Assembly (NCBI GenBank): GCA_002415465.1
Contig: DHYT01000165.1
Coordinates: forward strand, 985 to 10,134
Length of the DNA: 9,150 nt
Direction: 5' to 3'
From: Desulfobulbaceae bacterium UBA5123
GTDB taxonomy: Bacteria; Desulfobacterota; Desulfobulbia; Desulfobulbales; UBA5123
Part shown: positions 7,454 through 9,150 of the stretch, piece after piece
Layout: every line of letters starts with the position of its first letter
Numbering within the stretch: the stretch's first letter is position 1
Made by a program: the position numbers and the translations under genes
The notes under the pieces: generated by a model
What the model was told of the DNA's origin: nothing
Seen by the model: only the letters and a program-made list of their open reading frames with translations
The model's database searches: none

Positions 7454-8946
7454 CGTTCTTTCTCCTTTGTCATGATCGTGGTCATCGCCGACGCCACCCG
7501 CTCAACCAGCGCCGTCACATCGTCCGCGTCGAACGCGGCCTTGTCCGCCACCGGGATGACCACGGTTTGGCCGGTGGCGTCATACGGCCGCCAGCGGGCG
7601 GCAAAGCGTTGGTTCGGCGCGCCGGCGAATACGATCACCGACGGGGTTGCCAGCGCCCCGGCCAGATGCTGGCAGCAGGAATCGTAGCCGAAAAACACAT
7701 CCGCGCCGGCAATCAGGCCGCCGATGGCGCCGATGGAGCCATGAAACCCCACGACCCCGTGGCGGTAGCCGATCCGCCGGCCGGCAACCAGCTCCCCCTC
7801 CTCGACAAAATCGGCGTCGATCTCCATCCCGCGATAGCTTGCCAGCTGGTCGCGCACCCGATCCTTTTCATCGCAGGCGCAGCCGCTGTCGAGGATGACG
7901 ATGGTATCGGCAAGCCGCGACAGCAATGCCAGGGGCAACAGCGACTCGAAGGGCTCGCCCAACCGCTTGCCGTCGTCGCCGCCGACCCCGCAGTTGATCA
8001 CCACCAGGTGGCGACAGCCGCCGCGCCGCAGATTTTCCAAAAACTCCTCGCCCTGCCGCCGCGCAGCCGGGGGCAGGGAAACCACCGGCGGCTGCCGGGA
8101 ACCGGCCCCGAGCAGCAAGTCGAGCCAGCCGTTCACCAGTTCGTTGAGCCCTGGGTTCCGGGCCGGGTCCGGATTCAACCGGGAGGGGAAGTAACAGGTT
8201 TCCGACTCGGCGAGCAACGGCAACAGGCCGAGCTGGGACAACCGGCTGTCCGGGTCCACCAGCCGCAGTTCACCGGGGCCATACCCCGCGCCCTCGCCGC
8301 GCAGCAATGCCTCCAGGGACTCCCAGACCACCAGCCGCTGCACCAGGGAGCCGTTGCGCTCGTAGGGCAGATGCAGGCACCGCACCCGGTCGAGCTCGGC
8401 GAAACAGTAGGGCAGATGCGCGGGACCGACCAGCACGATCTCGGCCCTCGGCAAGGCGGCCAGCAATCGATGCACCATCACCGAGGTGATGACGATATCC
8501 GCGCCCACCGTCACCCGCGACAGCACCAGCACCTTGCGGATCCGCTCACGGTCGGCAGCGGCGATGGCGGGCGGCCGCAGCAACCGCTCATAGCGATGGC
8601 CAAGGGCGGCCGAATCACCGAAGCCAAGGGCGAGGAGCCTGGCATGCATGCCGCCGCCCTCGGCCCGCTGCCGGACAAAATCGATCAGCCGCCGCAACAC
8701 CAGATTGCAGATCCGCACCCCGGCCGCGGAGAAATCATCGCAGAGCGGCTCGACGATCCGGCCATACAACGCCTCAAGGGCGGCGAGGGCGGATCGGTCA
8801 TCCAGGGCCAGTTCACACAGGGCATCGACGCCGCCCAGATCGACGGCGGCGTCATTCTCCCGGGCGGCGGCCATGAAGCTTTCGGCCAGCGCAGCCGCCG
8901 CGCAGACGACACCGGGCTGCCCAGCCCCTTCCCCGGCACGACGCAA
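7450..8946 (-). CDS. Divergent GT9-type (heptosyltransferase-like) glycosyltransferase
   Basis: With the start used here the product is about 498 residues. An N-terminal, mostly helical part (1-137) precedes a GT-B fold: KVLVLSRVTVGAD at 138-150 corresponds to the first Rossmann strand and loop of ADP-heptose:LPS heptosyltransferases; VINCGVGG at 316-323 begins the second domain; GFHGSIGAIGGLIAGAD at 400-416 and FFGYDSCCQHLAGAL at 418-432 match the donor site, where most relatives have NDSGPMHLAAA. Here Gly-Pro is replaced by Cys-Cys. No signal peptide or membrane segment is seen. hldA begins in its stop codon, which supports an LPS or related sugar role; donor and acceptor are unknown. The frame is open to the window edge. 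A TTG at 9042 lies upstream of a promoter, and GC-rich third positions begin only near 8940, so TTG 8946 is preferred; the first in-frame ATG is at 8874. Confidence 0.75.
7461..7467 (-). promoter_or_regulatory. Ribosome binding site supporting the TTG start of hldA
   Basis: AAGGAGA on the minus strand, inside the last codons of the glycosyltransferase gene, ends 7 nt before the TTG at 7453. It makes the rare start codon credible. Confidence 0.75.
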
Positions 8947-9008
8947 TGCATCTTGTGAGGTTTGACAGTCCAAGGATCGGTAGACACATTCTGTTGAGGG
9001 ATCAGGGA

Positions 9009-9024
9009 GAATCTTTAAAGATTC
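9009..9024. promoter_or_regulatory. Perfect 16-bp palindrome at the promoter start site (possible operator)
   Basis: GAATCTTTAAAGATTC is its own reverse complement. It starts 3 bases downstream of the TATAAT box, about -3 to +13 relative to the expected transcription start near 9021. Position and perfect symmetry suit a dimeric regulator; a stem with a UUAA loop in the transcript leader is the alternative. No regulator is visible in this window. Confidence 0.4.
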
Positions 9025-9027
9025 GGC

Positions 9028-9056
9028 ATTATAGACCGACAACGGCCGCCAGGCAA
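9028..9056 (-). promoter_or_regulatory. Sigma70-like promoter of the glycosyltransferase-hldA-yicC-remA-gmk-rlmB operon
   Basis: On the minus strand TTGCCT (9051-9056, 4 of 6 matches to TTGACA) is followed by exactly 17 bp and a perfect TATAAT (9028-9033). Transcription would start near 9021. It is the best promoter seen in the window and lies ahead of the first minus-strand gene. It also overlaps an in-frame TTG at 9042, which argues that this TTG is not the true start of the protein. Confidence 0.65.
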
Positions 9057-9076
9057 GCCAAGAAAGACGGAAACGC

Positions 9077-9123
9077 CCGGCACCCGGAAAAATGTCCTTT
9101 ATCGGGCAGCGCCCGGATGCCGG
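9077..9123. repeat. GC-rich hairpin sequences upstream of the promoter
   Basis: CCGGCACCCGG (9077-9087) and CCGGATGCCGG (9113-9123) form an inverted repeat with one mismatch and a 25-nt loop. Partly overlapping it is a tighter hairpin, CGGGC-AGC-GCCCG (9103-9115). Neither is followed directly by a T run. They could be the end of an upstream transcription unit that continues beyond the window, or a REP-like element. The 204 bases from 8947 to the window edge contain only this, the promoter and the palindrome as recognisable features. Confidence 0.3.
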
Positions 9124-9150
9124 CGGCCGAACAACAGGTGGTCCGCCAAC

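Noticed and set aside
7567..8958. 463-codon open frame on the plus strand opposite the glycosyltransferase
   Set aside because: The Gln/His/Pro-rich composition is that of an antisense frame, and the minus strand has GT9 motifs and a coupled downstream gene.
8874..9042. Glycosyltransferase starts at TTG 9042 or ATG 8874
   Set aside because: TTG 9042 lies inside the promoter with AT-rich, non-coding-like codons after it. ATG 8874 would cut residues that look coding and has no ribosome binding site. TTG 8946 is a compromise and remains uncertain.

Overview
The window is a compact, GC-rich bacterial chromosome segment with almost no non-coding DNA. It carries a heptose kinase for lipopolysaccharide (so the cell envelope is Gram-negative), a YicC-RemA-Gmk gene block known from Firmicutes and Desulfobacterota, and an anaerobe-style corrinoid gene pair. 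Together these suggest a Desulfobacterota (former Deltaproteobacteria) genome, plausibly a Desulfobulbales-type organism. That placement is inference from gene content and was not tested by any search.

Left half, plus strand (2-3762). The tail of a probable radical SAM/B12-binding maturase is followed without a real gap by cobU (AdoCbi kinase/guanylyltransferase), a cobD-like PLP enzyme (threonine-phosphate decarboxylase), a YfcE-type metallophosphoesterase, and a 406-residue protein with four S1 RNA-binding domains. The spacing of the first four genes (6, 5 and 13 nt) looks like one operon; the S1 gene follows after 44 nt with its own good ribosome binding site. cobU and cobD supply the nucleotide-loop steps of cobamide assembly: aminopropanol phosphate from threonine phosphate, and GDP activation of cobinamide. 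A perfect 12-bp hairpin at 3773-3803 closes this block.

Right half, minus strand (3819 to about 8946, read right to left). The order is a divergent GT9-type glycosyltransferase, hldA/rfaE1 (heptose-7-phosphate kinase), yicC (endoribonuclease family), remA (DUF370), gmk (guanylate kinase) and rlmB (23S rRNA Gm2251 methyltransferase). The first three genes are joined by 4-nt stop/start overlaps (TTGA and ATGA), and the later gaps are 50, 51 and 10 nt. A sigma70-like promoter with a perfect TATAAT and a 17-bp spacer lies at 9028-9056, with a 16-bp perfect palindrome over its expected start site. The operon therefore links outer-membrane sugar synthesis to RNA processing, guanine nucleotide supply and rRNA modification.

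No tRNA, rRNA, CRISPR array, insertion sequence or phage gene was seen. I did not find a clear previously undescribed system. The points most worth a second look are the promoter-palindrome pair, the odd GT9-like protein, the matching end motifs of the S1 protein, and the B12-type maturase tail beside corrinoid genes.
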